NCBI GenBank assembly: GCA_033439765.1
Contig: JAULSN010000003.1
Span: 1,240,001 to 1,304,000 of the forward strand
DNA: 64,000 nucleotides
Direction: 5' to 3'
Origin: Lasiosphaeria ovina
Taxonomy: Eukaryota > Ascomycota > Sordariomycetes > Sordariales > Lasiosphaeriaceae
Shown here in pieces: positions 21,848-33,681 of this stretch. The notes beneath the pieces were generated by a model that worked only from the letters and a program-made list of their open reading frames with translations, searched no databases and had not been told where the DNA came from. The position numbers and the translations under genes were made by a program. The first letter of the stretch is position 1. Each line of letters begins with the position of its first letter.

Positions 21848-22963
21848 CTAACCCGCCAGCAACACAAGCGCATCGCCAGACCCCAGCGAGACAAAGGCAA
21901 AGTCAGGACTGGCGGGCTTTTCCAAGCTTGCTGGCACTGCCCTGGTCTTTGCACGCTCCGTCTCCACCGCATCGTGCAGCGTGTACGACCTCCGACGCAG
22001 CAGCCACGAGATGAACCCGGCCCCTCTTTTCGCCTCGTCGTGCGTCGCAACCCAGTATTTGGCTCCGCAGGCACGTGCGGCCTCGATGCCGTTGAGCGCG
22101 CCAAGGTTCAGCTGCGACGTCATCCAGATCCGCACGTCGTCGAGCCCGTGAAGGAGCGCGAGAGTCTCAATCCCATTCCCCAGGCATCCCCTGAAGTCGG
22201 CCAGGTCTGTGGCCTTGATGCCGTGGGGGGAGTATATGATGGCCTCGGCGTCCCTACTCTCCCCGTGAGAGGCGGATGGCAGCTCAAACACAATGGCCAC
22301 GGCCGAGTGGTAGTACAGGGCGTTGCCTTGGGAAACAACCCTCCCGATGCCGAGCCATGGCGGCAACGAGCCCGTCTTGTCACGGAGAACCTCGGCCCAG
22401 TCTGGCTCTGTTCCAGAGAATCCTGGTATGGCAACAACACAGCTGAAGTGCTTCCACGTGCTAATAAGCCTGGCGGCCTTGTCGGTGGCGAACGCGGGCG
22501 TGCTCTTCGGCAGCTCTTCAAGTGTTTTGCGGTGACAGTGATCCGTGAACTCGTGGGAGACAACCGCTGCATCAATAAGTGCACCCCTCTCGCGTACCGC
22601 TGCAGGTGATGGCGGTCGCATAATGTCGTGATCTCCCTCTAGCTGGGCGAGCACATCGCTCAGCTCTTTGATCGTTCGTACAAATGGCGGCTCAACATGC
22701 CATTGTGTCGAGAACCAGGAGGCGACATCGGACTGCGGGCCATCGAGCCATGGGTCGATCAAGATGTTGAAGTGCGAGCGGCCTCCAGGAGCTGCTTCCG
22801 GACCCGTGGGCGAACGTGGCAGCTGAACCAGCCACGTCGTGTCGGCGTTCAGGTGTGAGAGGACCGGCCTCCCCGACAACAGCGCCGTCTTCCACGCGCC
22901 AATGTCGGCGAGCTTGACGGGCTCGTTGGAAGCCTCTGATGGCAATGCCTGGGCGCGTGCCAT
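21848..22963 (-). CDS. Metallo-beta-lactamase-fold protein (371 aa, single exon)
   Basis: An uninterrupted 371-codon frame with ATG at 22963-22961. The N-terminal half has a beta-rich pattern with ILIDPWLDGP (residues ~67-75), typical of the start of the metallo-beta-lactamase fold. It is followed by VVSHEFTDHCH, in which His136, Asp140, His141 and His143 take the place of the classical HxHxDH metal site. Later segments IIYSPHGI and the conserved C-terminal KYWVATHDE give further candidate metal ligands. The first His of the classical motif is spaced differently (HEFTDH), as in other fungal members that I recall only as uncharacterised. The protein is probably a soluble cytosolic hydrolase; the substrate cannot be predicted. 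There is no signal peptide. Confidence 0.85.
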   Translation of the reverse strand: MARAQALPSEASNEPVKLADIGAWKTALLSGRPVLSHLNADTTWLVQLPRSPTGPEAAPGGRSHFNILIDPWLDGPQSDVASWFSTQWHVEPPFVRTIKELSDVLAQLEGDHDIMRPPSPAAVRERGALIDAAVVSHEFTDHCHRKTLEELPKSTPAFATDKAARLISTWKHFSCVVAIPGFSGTEPDWAEVLRDKTGSLPPWLGIGRVVSQGNALYYHSAVAIVFELPSASHGESRDAEAIIYSPHGIKATDLADFRGCLGNGIETLALLHGLDDVRIWMTSQLNLGALNGIEAARACGAKYWVATHDEAKRGAGFISWLLRRRSYTLHDAVETERAKTRAVPASLEKPASPDFAFVSLGSGDALVLLAG

Positions 22964-25015
22964 TATAGTGAGGCAAGGAACGGTGGGTATCGTAGACAGT
23001 CGAAGAAGGAGACGAGTGGTGATCTGAGGAGTCGCATAGTGCAGACGCTAGGTCTGTCGATCCCAAGCCGACGTTTCAGCAACAATGGTGACGTCTGATG
23101 GCTTGGCACCTTGTTGCCCCTCCACACCTGGATCGAGAGTCTCAGACTTACCCCTGTCTCGGGGTCCAGCCCGATATCGAGCCAACCGCTTTCGACACTG
23201 GCAGTCTTTGTTCCCGTGTCTAGATTCTAGACCATGCGGGGGAAGTAGGATCCCGCAACTGGAGTGGGGAAGCACCATGATATGGTATTAGTAGACAGAT
23301 AAGTGAATAAATGCTGGAAGGCGTGATGTCGAAAATAGTTTGTTGAGGGACGAATGACTTTCCGTTGCCATTGGGGCTTGTATCTGAGATCCCGTCTTCT
23401 CTATCGTGTCGTCGGTCAAGCATCGTGTCTTTTTCAAGCAGATTTTCGACGGGATGGGTAGGTTGCTGGCCGCAGCTTGATGCAGCGAGGCCGTGAAGTT
23501 GACGGCGCTCATGTCAAAGCAAAAAGGACTCCTCCAGGATTTCCGCGTTGCCGGAAAGCGCCCTCGGCAACTCTTAGGCATGCTAGTCTCGAGAACACAA
23601 CTTCCAAAACGGGGCTTTATTTGCCTGTCGTTATCAAGTCGCAGAGATATAATGCGGATCTCATGCGGCTGCGCTTGATTCCAGAAGAAGCAAGTGTGAG
23701 TGAGCCTGCTTGACAGGTGCAGGGGGGGCATTGGCGTGCGTTTGAAGGAGTGGAAATGCGTGAGACTGTTAAGGGACAGGGGGGCTTGCCGCTCCATATC
23801 GGGAAACTCGCCGTCCACGGACCGGGGAAGGGTTCCCGTTTCTGTCACAGGCTGTGCCGCAGGACAAACCCGGGACCCCGGTTCCTGGCACCGCCACTCA
23901 GTCCCCAATCCCCAACCCGTGGAAGTTTCGAAACATACTGAATATCTCTTTTCTACCTGTTCTACGAACACGTGCAAGCTCCCTCTTGTTATTACAGAGT
24001 AATGTACTCGGCGAATGCATCTTCTCGATTGCTGATCGGATAACAAAACCACGCACGCGTTTCTCTGTTTTTGTTCCGCCCCTTTTTGAACCCCAATTGC
24101 AACATCCTGCGTGTTGGAAAACCAACGCTCGAGTTGCGCTCGGAGCCTACCTGGGATCTAATCCGATTCTCGAGAGATAAGCTAGCCAGAAGATGGAAGG
24201 CGGTTGCGATATAAGCAACAAATCTCCGATCCCTCTAGAATGAGAAGCCCGGTTCGAGCCCTACCAAGCTCCAACATCCTTGCATTGTCCTCGCTGTTAT
24301 CTGCAGTGCTCATGCTTCCTCAACGGTTCCTGCGGCGCGGCGGGCAGGATTTTTAAGCATTGTCCCACCACCACCCCCTTTTGGGAGCTCAATGTTACCA
24401 GCAGGTCGGGATCCGGGGAACTCTTATACGCGCGGAGCACCAGGCGGCTTGCCAAATACGCGTTTGGCATCCCGCTACCAGGTGAACACCTACCTGGCTG
24501 GAGCGTAATGATTATGGGTGCTTCGTTGCTTCTTGAACTAACTGCTCAGGCACACCCGCACCCTGCGCCTTGATCGAGCCTAGATTATCACGGCCTTGGG
24601 ACACATACCCTGCCCTGCCCGCATCGCTGCCACGCCGCATGTGCAGTGGATGGAGTCCAGGACGACTGAAATGGCTGACATCCACCTTCCGCAAGGCTCC
24701 TTGGCTGCTGCCAGGGGCTCCTGCGATGTAATTGCCATGGCAGGGCAGGGCTGTCGTCGAGACACGTATGTCTGTTTTGCTTGAAGGTTGTGAGTTATCT
24801 TTCTATAAAGATCACGATGCTATCCGACGACTCTGGATTCAAAGTCCCCTATCACACACATCAGCCACTTCATCTTCTGTCTTGTCTTGTCTACTAGTTC
24901 TACACTCCTTTCCATCACCGGCTTGTTTACAGCTATACGCCCCAGAATCATTCACTTTTATCAGTCTGTGCTTGTCCGCCTTCGAGAGTCTTTATTTTTG
25001 GTATACATATACAAG
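22964..25015. other. 2.0 kb intergenic region between divergent genes
   Basis: It holds the promoter of the metallo-beta-lactamase-fold gene on the left and that of the secreted protein on the right. The 254-codon minus frame at 23288-24052 was examined and rejected as a gene. I see no RNA gene; a hairpin near 24205 is discussed among the rejected items. Confidence 0.5.
24803..24810 (+). promoter_or_regulatory. TATA-like box upstream of the secreted protein gene
   Basis: CTATAAAG lies about 206 bp upstream of the start codon, followed by pyrimidine-rich sequence before the ATG. The leader would be rather long, so the assignment is tentative. Confidence 0.4.
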
Positions 25016-25816
25016 ATGCTGTCCAAGATCTTTGCTGTCGTCCTCGGCGCTGCTTCTCTCGCGGCTGCCCTCCCGTGAGTACTCCCCCCTGAAGTAACAC
25101 AAACAAAAACACTAACATACTGGCTTCTCCTCAGAACCTTCCACAACGTCACCGGCACCACCTTTGCGGCGGCCGGCTTCGGCTGCGACAACCCGCCGTG
25201 GGGGCTCTCGCGGGATGACTGCAACTACCTGTCGAGCATCGGCTTCGCGGGGCCGGGGTCGAACCCGTCGGGGGGGTCCAACATCCGCATCGGCAACGGC
25301 GGGCCCAACACCATGACCTTCTCGTCGCCCAACACGGACGTGGTGCTGGTCATGTGGGAGCGGGTCGACGACGCGTCGGCGTTCGTGGCGGTCAACCGGC
25401 CGCGGCTGACGTGGTCGCTGCCGCGCGGCAGCAGCGTGACCGTATCGCTCGACAACGGCGTGTCGGGCGCGTGGTCGGCCATCTACGGGCGCCAGACGCG
25501 GCTGGCCTGGACCGGCGTCGTCGAGAACACGTGGGGCGAGTTCACGACGGGCGGCAGCGCCACTGTGAATATCTCGCGCGAGCCCAACATGGGCGGCAAC
25601 AACTTCGTCGCTCGCGTGAGCACCGGCTGCCAGGCCGACATGGACCACTGCTCCTATGTTTGCAAGCAGGGCAACAGCTGCTGGCAGTCGGGCTCCTACA
25701 GCCTCATCGGCTGCACCGAGCAGCCCAACAATAACGCCTACTTCGGCGGCGCCGACCCCAGCGGCGGCTGCCAGGGCTGGTCTAACAACGGTCACATCGA
25801 TGCTTATTTCTACTAG
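25016..25816 (+). CDS. Small secreted cysteine-containing protein (246 aa, 2 exons)
   Basis: Join 25016-25074 and 25135-25816. The 60-nt intron has a GTGAGT donor, a CTAAC branch site and a CAG acceptor. Exon 1 encodes only the signal peptide (MLSKIFAVVLGAASLAAALP). The mature protein has about seven cysteines, one in FGCDNPPWG near the start, one in DDCNYL and the rest in the last third (STGCQ, MDHCSYVCKQGNSCW, IGCTEQ, GGCQGW), and many beta-strand-like segments (DVVLVMWERV, SVTVSLDNGV, ATVNISREPNMGGNNFVAR). The spacing recalls a widespread fungal family of thaumatin-fold-like or 'effector' secreted proteins, but I cannot name it firmly. Extracellular location is well supported. A role in host or microbe interaction is inference from size, secretion and cysteine content. 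The cluster of NNN/GG near the C-terminus looks like a surface loop. Confidence 0.9.
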
Positions 25817-26292
25817 ACACGTTTCGATGATCGGTCGTATCCTCGGTCATGGATCCAGAGGCCATGTTTACTCGGCCTTGGCCCCCTTTCCACCGGGAAT
25901 TCTAGCACGACCTCCAACCTGAATTCGCATTGTACCAGAACTTTCTCTTCGCTTGGACATATTTCTTCCTTTTTGTATATTTCTTCTTGGATATTCTTTT
26001 TCCTGGACTTCGTTCCTGTTTCTTGCTTCCCTTGTTGTTTCCTTTCTGTATATAGAAGTGGCTCTCCGTTTTTGTTTTGAGAGGTTGCGATATTGTAGAT
26101 AGAGGCGTATTCCGTACAGGTAGATAGACAAGGAATCATTTCAACCCGAGCATATCTTTGCATCACCAGCCCGCTTGTGCATTCATAGCTGCACCATCGC
26201 AGCCATCGTGAGCCGATGAACCTACTCTAATCAATGCAAAGTCTTCAACAGATCCCACAAAAGCAGCTCTTACTCTTACACAAACCCATTCG
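25817..26292. other. Convergent intergenic region
   Basis: The 3' ends of the secreted protein gene and the cysteine-rich gene meet here. The sequence is T-rich on the plus strand (25940-26060), as expected of a fungal 3' untranslated region. No gene seen. Confidence 0.5.
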
Positions 26293-27249
26293 TCACATCT
26301 GCACATCGTTCCAGCCCGAAAAGAAGGACCTCGGGGGAGGAGGGGCCGGAGTCATCGCCGAATCCTGGTCCCTGCTGCTTGCAAAGGGACCGGGTCCGCC
26401 GTCGTGGTGCCCCTCTCTCGGCTGCAGCGGTATTCCTGCGAGGTACGCGCACTCATACTCGTGCCATTCGGCAGCGGCGGCCTCGTCCTTGATAGAGTTG
26501 GACCGGGGCGGCGGCGGCGGGCGGTACGGGAAGCGCGGCACGGGCTCGCCGTCTCTCCACACGCGTGACCCATCGCGCGTGCGCATGCTGGCCGTCGAGC
26601 GGCGATCCGCGTGGCGGAGGTTCCGCACCAGCGCGCAGTCGGGGTCTGCCAGAGCGCGCCGCTGCCAGTGCCACGGGCCACCGGCGGCCGCGACGCTCTG
26701 GTCGGCGGTGCCGAGGCGCTCGCCGTGGGCGTTCATGACGACACTGTCGGCAGCCAGCACGGCGTGCTGGCCCTGCCACTGCAGCGAGCAGGTAGCGTTG
26801 GCGCAGGGCGTGGCGGCGATGCCGCTGCCGAGCGCGCACCTCGCGTGGAAGGCGTTGCGGGCCCATTCGCCGCACTGGCCGCACTCCCAGAAGACGGGGT
26901 CGATGAAGGCGGCCGAGGCGTGCAGGCCGCCGACGGTGCGGACGATGTCGGCCTTGCTGTGCGTCGGTCCCAGGGCGCAGTTTGCGCACTTGAGGTGGCG
27001 GCAGCTAGCCTTCCAGCACTCGCCGAACGGGTCGCCGGGCCCGTCGCAGTGCACCATGCCCACGGGGTCCTCGTAGCCGCCATCTGCGCAGTGGCAGCAA
27101 AACCACCGGTTGAGCTGCGTCGACGCCGGCGGCCTCCCGGACTCGTACCGGACGGGGGAGTTGCGAATGGTGCTGGTGACGAGAGGCGACCCAAGTCCTT
27201 CGGTTGGAAATATGGTCAGAATGCGACAGTTTCCCGCTTGGTAGTTCAT
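26293..27249 (-). CDS. Cysteine-rich, putative zinc-binding protein (318 aa)
   Basis: A single frame with ATG at 27249-27247. Residues ~49-92 carry a dense cysteine cluster: WFCCHC, MVHCDGPGD, GECWKASCRHLKCANC. A second pair follows in FWECGQCGEW (about residues 120-129), then ARCALG and TPCANATC. The CxxC-type spacing with a histidine points to a treble-clef or RING-like zinc fold rather than secreted disulfides, because there is no signal peptide. The C-terminal third is Arg/Pro-rich and probably disordered (PYRPPPPPRSNS, then TPAPPPPRSFFSGW at the end). Zinc binding is inferred from the pattern; the function is unknown. Similar lineage-restricted CxxC proteins exist in ascomycetes, but I recall no characterised one. 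The gene is convergent with the small secreted protein gene and is very GC-rich. Confidence 0.75.
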   Translation of the reverse strand: MNYQAGNCRILTIFPTEGLGSPLVTSTIRNSPVRYESGRPPASTQLNRWFCCHCADGGYEDPVGMVHCDGPGDPFGECWKASCRHLKCANCALGPTHSKADIVRTVGGLHASAAFIDPVFWECGQCGEWARNAFHARCALGSGIAATPCANATCSLQWQGQHAVLAADSVVMNAHGERLGTADQSVAAAGGPWHWQRRALADPDCALVRNLRHADRRSTASMRTRDGSRVWRDGEPVPRFPYRPPPPPRSNSIKDEAAAAEWHEYECAYLAGIPLQPREGHHDGGPGPFASSRDQDSAMTPAPPPPRSFFSGWNDVQM

Positions 27250-28103
27250 GATTTTGTTTCCGCTTCTGAGAGAGCAAGGCTATCGGCGGCGGCGGTTGGT
27301 GAAGTCTGGGCTGCTGATCAAAATCAGGACTGTCTGGTGATGCTGTGCTGGTTAGGGGGATTTTGGGTTCTCGGCTATAGACTTGGGGGTGTTAATAAGT
27401 GAAACTCGAAAGCGTGGACGGTGACTGAGACTCAGGCCCGGAGGCAATGTATGGCAACAGAGGTGCTGTCTCAGTCTTGAGGCCGCGGCGCAGCCGTGAT
27501 TTCCTTGCCATGCATCTTCCCGTGTATTTAAGGCAGGGATCACCAAGCACCTACCCATCGGCTGCCTACAGCCCAATCAATCATGTACCGTTGCACACAA
27601 GCTTTGTGTCGAGGGCATATGGGATGCCACGGCGTCATCTATGCCTTGTCCGCCTCCATGACGATTGATGGACGCCGAGGTAACCGCCTAATTGGTTGGG
27701 CCTACCGGTCTCTGGCGGTCTCAGAAACAGCAATGTTCCCCAGGGTAGCGACAAAGTGGGACATGGTGACATGCAAGCAACAAAAATTCTAGAACGAGAA
27801 TAATGCATGATTAATAGTTGGGTGTCACGTCGCATGTGACAGACAGGAGAAACGCGTTTGCACATGAGTATATGTTAGCTACCTAACTGGCTACCCGAGT
27901 ATGATACCCACCATGAATCTCCCACATGCAGAGTGTTGTGTCTCCCACATGATAAACTCCTAACTCGACAAGTCAATTCCACCTCAGTACAGATCTGCTC
28001 CAAAATCATTTGCCACAGCTCAGAAATCCCATGAACTCAACACTTGGGTCCAATCCCATGTCCAGTGCTAGCCCCAATGACCGCACATGTCTTCTACGAG
28101 AGA
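27250..28103. other. Intergenic region
   Basis: It contains the promoter of the cysteine-rich gene and the 3' side of the second BTB gene. The composition becomes AT-richer after 27780. No protein-like frame or RNA gene was recognised. Confidence 0.45.
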
Positions 28104-29936
28104 TTAGTCGGATATCTCAAGCTTGACGTCTACCTCACTCTTGACGTCTTCCTCAACCTTGACAATCACGTCTCCGCCATTTGTAAACTCAGCCCAACTG
28201 ATTGACTCGGAACCGCGCTGCTGGTAGTGAGTGCGATCGAGACGCAAATCCTCCATCTCCCCAAGACCAGGGTCATTTTTCTCCACGTCATTGAGGCCCT
28301 GAAACAGGTCCTCAGTGAAAGCACCCGACTTGTGGGATCGCACCTTGAGCTGCCGTACGACGTGGCCACTCAACTCGGTGCGTGCAAGAATGGCATTACT
28401 GGCGGCGTCATGGTGATTGATACCACAAAGGGCGTGTGAATCAGTGTGCGGAAGCGCTCCTGGCAACTTGAAGTGCATGACCGTAATGTCCTGCACCTTC
28501 GCTGCCAACTCGGCCACGCTTCCAGTGTACTCCGCCGGATCCACAAAAGGAATCATGCCTGTACGCTTGAGTTCTCGGGCAAGCGATCCGAATTGTTGCA
28601 TTATGCACTGCATCTTCACAGCTTCTCCCCCCTTGGCGCTTCGGCAGTACGGCAGGGTCTGAAGGTTGCCATCCATGAGCTGCTCGTATGCGATGCGGAT
28701 CGCATCGACAAGCGTAGTCAGCATCTTTTGACGATGCTCACGAACAAGATCTGAAAACCACACATGGTTAGTCTAGAAGGGGATGAAAGTTAAGCACCAA
28801 CAAGACTAACCAATGATTGCCGAAGGTAGGCGCTGAGCCGCCCAGGGCTGTCCTTTGCCGTTGATCATGTTTCCCTCGGAGTCAATGGTCGAGTTGTTCG
28901 CCGCCGTTGAGATAACGTGGGAGAACCAACGACCTTCGCCGATGACCCAGCAAAGAAATAGGGTCTCCTCGTAATCGCCTCGAAACTCCCCTCCACTCAC
29001 GACATGCTGGTCGAGGCCTTCGACCCATTCGCTCATGTAGGGGACAAGCAAATGAACACATTCGTACTTTTCAACGACCAGAGCAATACTGTAGAGCTGA
29101 TGAACATCCGGACGATGGGGAATGTCGTGGAACTTGTAGTGAATGACAGAGAACAAAACATCGAGCCCATAGGCATCGTCGTCCGAGTCAAGCATCTCAA
29201 TGATCCATTTGCCCGTCTGCGGTCGGGTGTGATCACCGCCGTAAATCATCTTGCGCCAGACAGGCGAGGCAGCAGCGATCAAAGCCGAATAGACCTTGTA
29301 AACGATGACGCCCTCTGGACCACGGACCTTCACCTCCAGGTCGCTGTCAATGTGATACGACACAAACTTGACAACAACAGTGTCCGCATGGGTATCCGGC
29401 TCATCCTCGTCGCTGGCCACGCTTGATGCCTCTGTAATGGGCTCAAGCTCAGCCTGGGACCAAATGGTATCGCTGGAAATTTCTTTGCGGGCTGTCGTAG
29501 AAGTGCCAGTCGCAGCGCTGCCCGATTCTCCGCCGGGGGCAGCAGCATGATTGGCAGTGTCATCACCGTCAGGGATGACCTCCTTCTCTGACTCAGGCGT
29601 AGCCTGGCGGCTGGTGGCAGAAGCTTCCGACTTGAGGGTAAGGTCATCCGACTTGGGGGCAAGGTCGTTGTTGGGGACGATTTTCTCTGGCTCTGCGTCG
29701 GCAGGGTCGTTAATAACAATTTCTTCTGCCTTTGGGCCGGTAAGATCGTTGCTAATAACAAATTTCTCAGAGATTGGGCTGTGTTCATGGCTGCTCATAA
29801 TAGTCTCCGTCTCAGGCCAATTGAAATTGGTCTCCGCGTTGTCCGCATCGCGCCACTGGAAGCTGCTCTCACCGTTCTCCGACTCTGGACGAGCCTGGGA
29901 GTTGGTCGCAGACTTGTCCGACTTCGGGGACGACAT
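28104..29936 (-). CDS. BTB/POZ domain protein (590 aa, 2 exons)
   Basis: Join on the minus strand 29936-28811 and 28750-28104, with a 60-nt intron (GTTAGT donor, CTAAC branch site, TTTTCAG acceptor) that joins SAII to DLVREHRQK. The first ATG is at 29936-29934 (MSSPKSDKSATNSQ); an in-frame GTG three codons upstream is not used as a start. The first ~185 residues are acidic and repetitive: the motif SATSRQATPESEKE repeats the pattern SATNSQARPESENG seen at the start. The BTB fold spans roughly residues 200-300 (DLEVKVRGPEGVIVYKVYS, then YSALIAAASPVWRKMIYGG), followed by helical segments (DVHQLYSIALVVEKYECVHL). The C-terminus is acidic with KVEEDVKSEVDVKLEISD, which looks like repeated SUMO-consensus VKxE sites. 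Nuclear or ubiquitin-adaptor function is inference. Confidence 0.88.
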
Positions 29937-32900
29937 GGCGGGCACTTCAACGACAGAGTAAGTGAATAGAAGTGCGACCTGAGTGATGAAGAGTGGAAAA
30001 GTTGTGGAAGGAGGAGGCTGGGAAATTCGAAGGGGACGTGTGGAATGAAAAGCTTGCTAGCGGGGCAAGAAGGTTCGTGCTGTGAGGAAGAGCGACTGAG
30101 AGGGAATGTGCGAGATGATATTTTCAGGCAGAGGGTAAGTGGGTCGAGATAGGTGAAAGTGACGTGTAGGTGCTAGATAAGGCAGGTGCAGGCAACCACG
30201 ACGCGATCGAATTCGGGGCAAGACCATTCCGAGTCAAGATTTGGGGAATTTTGAGCCTCGGCTGCAAATTGAAGTACAATTGGCCGTGCGCTTCTTCCTC
30301 TGTGATCGCGTTTCTTTGGGAGGACCAAAAACAGACTCAGGTGCGGAAAGTACGGGGAGGGCGAGGATGAACGGCTTGGGGAAGGAGAGAATTGGACGTC
30401 GGGCTGACTGCTTTGGCTGGGGGGGATTTGCACATACCTTCGACTGTCATTCTGTTCTCATTCGAAAGTCTTGCCATAATGAAGACAGTTCGCCGATTGA
30501 TATGCCGTAGTTTGTAGTTGCTTCAAGAGATCTGGACAGGTACAAGGCTGGTGCGAAAAAGAAGGTTGGTGAGTGTGAAGAAGCGGGAAAAATTTGGGAG
30601 CTACTTGACAGGGCAAAAATGGTCGCCCTAAGCACCCAGTCTCGGCCCAATCATATTGGCAGTTCAAATTCGACTGCAAAATTCGACTGCAGGCGTGACC
30701 TAGGTAGATTGTACCATCTCATGTTTTGGAAAAAAGGTAGTAGACTGGAGGGAAGAGTAACGATCCCTTCCATATGACGATAACGACCATTGGTGCTGAT
30801 TAGCAATTAATTATTAACTGGCATAAGACATTCGACTAGGAAGCCAGCCAATAGGTCCCGTCGTAGACATGACAATGCCTCTTATCTTTGACAGATGTCC
30901 AAAGTTAGGACGGGTCGCCCGTTTCATTGTGCCAGATATTCGCAAGGCTTCGATACAAAGGGGTACCTGCCCGCAGTATCAGCCCTGCCATCCGAAGTAC
31001 TTGGCCTACCTGGAGCCTGGGAGAATATCCGGGCAATCGTGGAGGTGCTGGGGCTGGGTGCCTAGGTATCTTCGGCGTAATGTTTGAATAGCTTCAGCAG
31101 TTGGCGCCACAAGCTAGGCGTCATTGGTGTAGCAATCCGTATCTCAAGTAGGATACCGCCGAAGCGCCATAGAACAACTACCAAGAACCAGAAGCTTGCC
31201 AGCAGGTTGCTCACTCACCGAACCAATTTTCTCTCATTCTGACGGCCTGTGAAGAACCTGAAGGCCATCTTCCCAAACTTTGGTAATTACCAAGCTAGCT
31301 ACCGGAGTTGATGTAATCTTTTGACTTTCCCCCAATTCCCAGCTCAAGCAGGCCGAGCAGTAGCCCTAGAAACCAGAGTCGGCCTCATCATGGCTATTCC
31401 AGCCCCGCGGCCTGCTTGCGCCGGAACTCACATCCACGATGGAATGATGAAACGGTATATTCTCGCATTTAATTACAATTGTTTTTCCCAGCTGTGATGT
31501 TGACTAGATCATGGACCATCATGCACCTCCAAATATCTGGTTTTATGAACCATCTATGTACTTGTGAATGAACGCTCGTGATATGTTTTCGGAATTTACA
31601 TATGCAATACGCTCCCACCAGATCGGTGTTTGGAAGCCTTCCATTGCAGTGAAACGCGTCCATGTCTTCACCAACTCATCACACCGCGGAAAACCTTGGG
31701 TGCTTGGACTGGCTAGCCCAAATTTCTCAGAACCGATCAAATCGCCCGCCGAGTTCCTTCGAGGCACTTTGATCCACGGACATGGTAAGAGTACGCGGCT
31801 TTAAAACCCGTCGAGCCAAACCACCTCGAGGCTGGGGCTCAGTTTGCATGATTGACCCCATGCCAAGTTTCATACCACAACCATCAACCAGGAACTCGGG
31901 ACCAGGCAACCTGTGAAAACATGGGCGGTTCGATATGGGATATTGTTACCTAATTGCATATCATATCGCAACACGCCTGCTGCGGAAACGTTCTCGAAGG
32001 AAACCCGGTAACACGAGAAACAAAGGATCTGCGAAATCAGCCTAGAACGAAAATTGATCGCCCATCAGTCGTGGCATCCATACCCGCTTGCATGAACTGC
32101 CCCGGTTGGTGTCAGTGGAATTAGGTACCTGCCCAGCCGTGCCGCACGACCCTCTGGGATTCGAAATGAGCAAGACTCGCCTACCTCATTAATATGGAGG
32201 TCCCGTGCTAAGGTGTGACACGCCTTCCCTACAGCATATGAGAGGATTCAACAATTATCTGGGTGCCGGGGTGGTGTATTCCCTTCTACTATTTCTTCGA
32301 GAAGCGGCAGGTTTTGGCGCTTCAGGTTGCACAGGAATTGCAGACCTCGGCGGCGGTGTTGGAATGGCCGCGACGACTATTGTGACTACTTCGAGTTCGT
32401 TCTTCATTTATTTTAATTACGTCAAGGCTATTTAGCTATGATGGGGTCCGAAAATAAGCCGCAACATTCCGAGTCACAGACGATGAGATTTCGCTTCCGG
32501 AACACATAGTCGCGCCTGCCCTTTTTTGTCGAGGTGAAGTGGGAACAAGTAGGCTCCGACAAAGACGATTTGATCGGCCAATCAAAACTGGGCCAAACTG
32601 AATCTTTGTTGCTCCCCCTTCTTTTCGAGATTCTTGTGGTGCAGCGACTGCGCGCCTCGGCGCGTCCGACGTGTCACTTCGGCAAGGCGGCGGCGCAGGC
32701 CAAACAGATCGCACAATCGAGCTCTGGGTAAGGAGGTGTTCATGCAGGACCACACACTTCAGCTGCCTTCGCGGAGGCAGTGGACGTGCAAACGTGGAAA
32801 CGTGACGTTGATCATAATGGATTCGGTGAGTTCCCTAACTTCCAAAACCCGGTACCCTGCCTGGCACGTTTTCCCCTGGCAGCAGGGCTGAGGTGAGTGC

Positions 32901-33681
32901 TCAGTGCATGAATTGTGCATGGTGGGCAGGGAGGCCCAGGAGATGTCAAGTGCGATGTGCCTGGGGTTGCGATCGACGGAATGGGTATTTTACGCGACGC
33001 TGATTCGCGCCCTCAATCACGCGTGGGATTCTTCGTGTTTCTCATCCCAGCTTTTGGACTGATCTAGGATCCTTGTGTCAGCAACCCTGGCCACCTCCTT
33101 CATCGACTGCGGCGCTGCGCTGTGCTGTGCTTCTAGAAGCCTTCTGGGGGCCGAAAATAACCGTGCATGCATGCCCGCAGCTGATCTGAGAGCTATTCCA
33201 GCTCGGTCTTCGGAAGTCAACGTCGTCAGGTCAGGGGGAATGAGCCACACCAACCCAGAGAATTCGCCCTGCTGCGGTTTCGATGCGATTGATATGTCCA
33301 TTTGCGGATTCTTGCGTCGCATTCTCTCTGACTCTCACCTCGGCCGCGTGTTGCAGCTTACAGGGAGCCCGGCAAGAGCATCGCGGCGCGGTGGCTGACC
33401 AAACGCCCCCATGCACGACCATATCTCAAGCAGTTCAAACAGGTGAGGCAGGCACTGGCCTGCCCAAAGGATACGATGGATGCTTCAGCAGTGTCGCTGG
33501 TTGACCAGTATATAATGACTCTGTGGCACCTCAGTCAAGATGTTATTTCTTGGGCATCTTCACTGTCTTCTCAAGCTGTTCCACAGCGATTCACTTCTCT
33601 TCCATCTCCACCCTCAATCTTTCTATCATCTCTCCCTGTCGCTGAGTATCCTCGCCCGCTATTACCCCTTTGCCCGAAGTC
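29937..33681. other. 3.7 kb gene-poor interval between divergent genes
   Basis: The two ends must hold the promoters of the BTB gene (minus) and the laccase gene (plus). Between about 30.7 and 32.5 kb the sequence is richer in A+T than its surroundings, with no frame of protein-like composition. I see no terminal repeats, tRNA or transposase remnant that I can support. Confidence 0.45.
33509..33516 (+). promoter_or_regulatory. TATA box of the laccase gene
   Basis: TATATAAT lies 173 bp upstream of the laccase ATG, in a short AT-rich island, followed by a CT-rich leader (33590-33640) typical of highly transcribed fungal genes. Confidence 0.55.

Noticed and set aside
23288..24052. 254-codon minus-strand frame
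   Set aside because: No domain, no signal peptide, an amino-acid mix like random translation, and strongly overlapping alternative frames.
24181..24265. Possible tRNA: hairpin GTTGC-loop-GCAAC followed by GGTTCGAGCCC
   Set aside because: The loop lacks the invariant U33, the T-arm stem does not pair and no acceptor stem forms.
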